A stretch of 6,290 nucleotides of DNA from assembly GCA_022838965.1 (NCBI GenBank), contig JALHDK010000125.1:1-6290 (forward strand), given 5' to 3'. Position numbers and translations under genes: made by a program. Below the pieces are notes generated by a model. The model was not told where the DNA came from, did not search any database, and was given only the letters and a program-made list of their open reading frames with translations. Below are positions 6,077-6,290 of the stretch, piece by piece. Positions within the stretch are counted from its first letter, which is position 1; each line of letters starts with the position of its first letter. Source of the DNA: Actinomycetales bacterium (GTDB taxonomy: Bacteria; Actinomycetota; Actinomycetes; Actinomycetales; Actinomycetaceae).

Positions 6077-6290
6077 ATGGGCATGACCCCGCCAGCCGTC
6101 GACGCACCGAGGTCGCTTGCTGACGGTTTGGCGGGGCTGAAGGCGTTGCTTGGGGACGCCGGTGGTGGGTGGGGGGCCGCCGCGGATGCACTCAGGTCGC
6201 TTACCGACGGTTTGGCGGGGCTGAATCCGTTGGTTGGGGACGCCGGTGGTGGGTGGGGGGCAGCCGCGGATGCACTCAGGGCGCTTACCG
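6077..6290 (+). CDS. Possible repeat protein with 28-residue units (3'-truncated by window edge)
   Basis: I do not recognise this protein. From ATG 6077 (or ATG 6083) the frame is open to the edge and reads MGMTPPAVDAPR, then units of 28 residues: SLADGLAGLKALLGD + AGGGWGAAADALR, then SLTDGLAGLNPLVGD + AGGGWGAAADALR, then ALT. The units are rich in Ala, Gly and Leu with one Trp and look helix-prone. The segment VDAPR before unit 1 resembles the unit end ADALR, suggesting a decayed earlier copy. Codon statistics favour this strand: in unit 1, 18 of 28 codons begin with G, and position 2 is the least GC-rich. GC at position 3 (about 71%) is lower than in neighbouring genes. No clear ribosome binding site precedes either ATG; in-frame TTG codons lie upstream (6005, 6029). 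A competing minus-strand frame (5998-6290, stop at 5998) also has no internal stop and reads as Pro/Ser/Ala-rich repeats. The locus may also be non-coding. Confidence 0.35.
   Translation, partial: MGMTPPAVDAPRSLADGLAGLKALLGDAGGGWGAAADALRSLTDGLAGLNPLVGDAGGGWGAAADALRALT
6110..6290. repeat. 84-bp tandem repeat, running off the window
   Basis: Unit 1 is 6110-6193, unit 2 is 6194-6277, and unit 3 begins at 6278 and is cut off after 13 bases. Units 1 and 2 match at 78 of 84 positions; the start of unit 3 matches unit 2 at 12 of 13. The six differences cluster in two parts of the unit (offsets 10-12 and 33-40) plus one near offset 69. The period is a multiple of three, so any reading frame is preserved from unit to unit. 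Each unit contains the same G-rich run GGTGGTGGGTGGGGGG. The total copy number is unknown. Confidence 0.95.

Noticed and set aside
5758..6123. Plus-strand open frame across the reductase end, the hairpin and the spacer
   Set aside because: Runs through a strong hairpin, lacks family motifs and ribosome binding site, and stops inside repeat unit 1.
6110..6290. Repeat array as a CRISPR
   Set aside because: Units are contiguous 84-bp copies with no short repeats separated by unique spacers.

Overview
This is a very GC-rich window with the dense, overlapping gene layout of an actinomycete chromosome. The translated families (actinobacterial-type MoeA and MoaC, and a saccharopine-dehydrogenase-like reductase of the type common in mycolic-acid bacteria) suggest a high-GC actinobacterium, perhaps of the Corynebacterium/Dietzia/Gordonia/Mycobacterium side. 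That placement is an inference; nothing here fixes the genus.

Left part (1-2504): a molybdenum cofactor (Moco) cluster. Three plus-strand genes overlap head to tail: the 3' part of moeA (its 5' end lies outside the window), moaC and a mobA-type nucleotidyltransferase. A fourth Moco gene, mog/moaB-like, lies on the minus strand. Its stop codon abuts that of mobA with no base between them. Together they cover early pterin ring formation (MoaC), molybdopterin adenylylation (Mog/MoaB), molybdenum insertion (MoeA) and guanylyl transfer to give the dinucleotide form (MobA).

Middle (2589-3896, minus): a 12-helix major facilitator transporter upstream of mog on the same strand. Its substrate is unknown; family features point towards the monocarboxylate / oxalate-formate antiporter branch. 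It is divergent from the next gene across a 94-bp region that holds a 6-5-6 dyad and a plausible -10 element.

Right part (3991-5890, plus): a probable two-gene operon, a cytidylate-kinase-like P-loop protein followed 19 bp later by a saccharopine-dehydrogenase-like / trans-acting enoyl-reductase-like protein. A 15-bp-stem hairpin lies 56 bp after its stop and probably ends transcription.

Right edge (about 6077-6290): an 84-bp tandem repeat (two full copies, 78/84 identical, and the first 13 bases of a third) running out of the window. Its period is exactly 28 codons. The best reading is a plus-strand protein with 28-residue Ala/Gly/Leu-rich repeats, but a minus-strand Pro/Ser/Ala-rich reading is also open. 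This is the least explained part of the window. I found no mobile element, CRISPR array, rRNA or convincing tRNA. Apart from the repeat locus, the window looks like ordinary chromosomal gene content.
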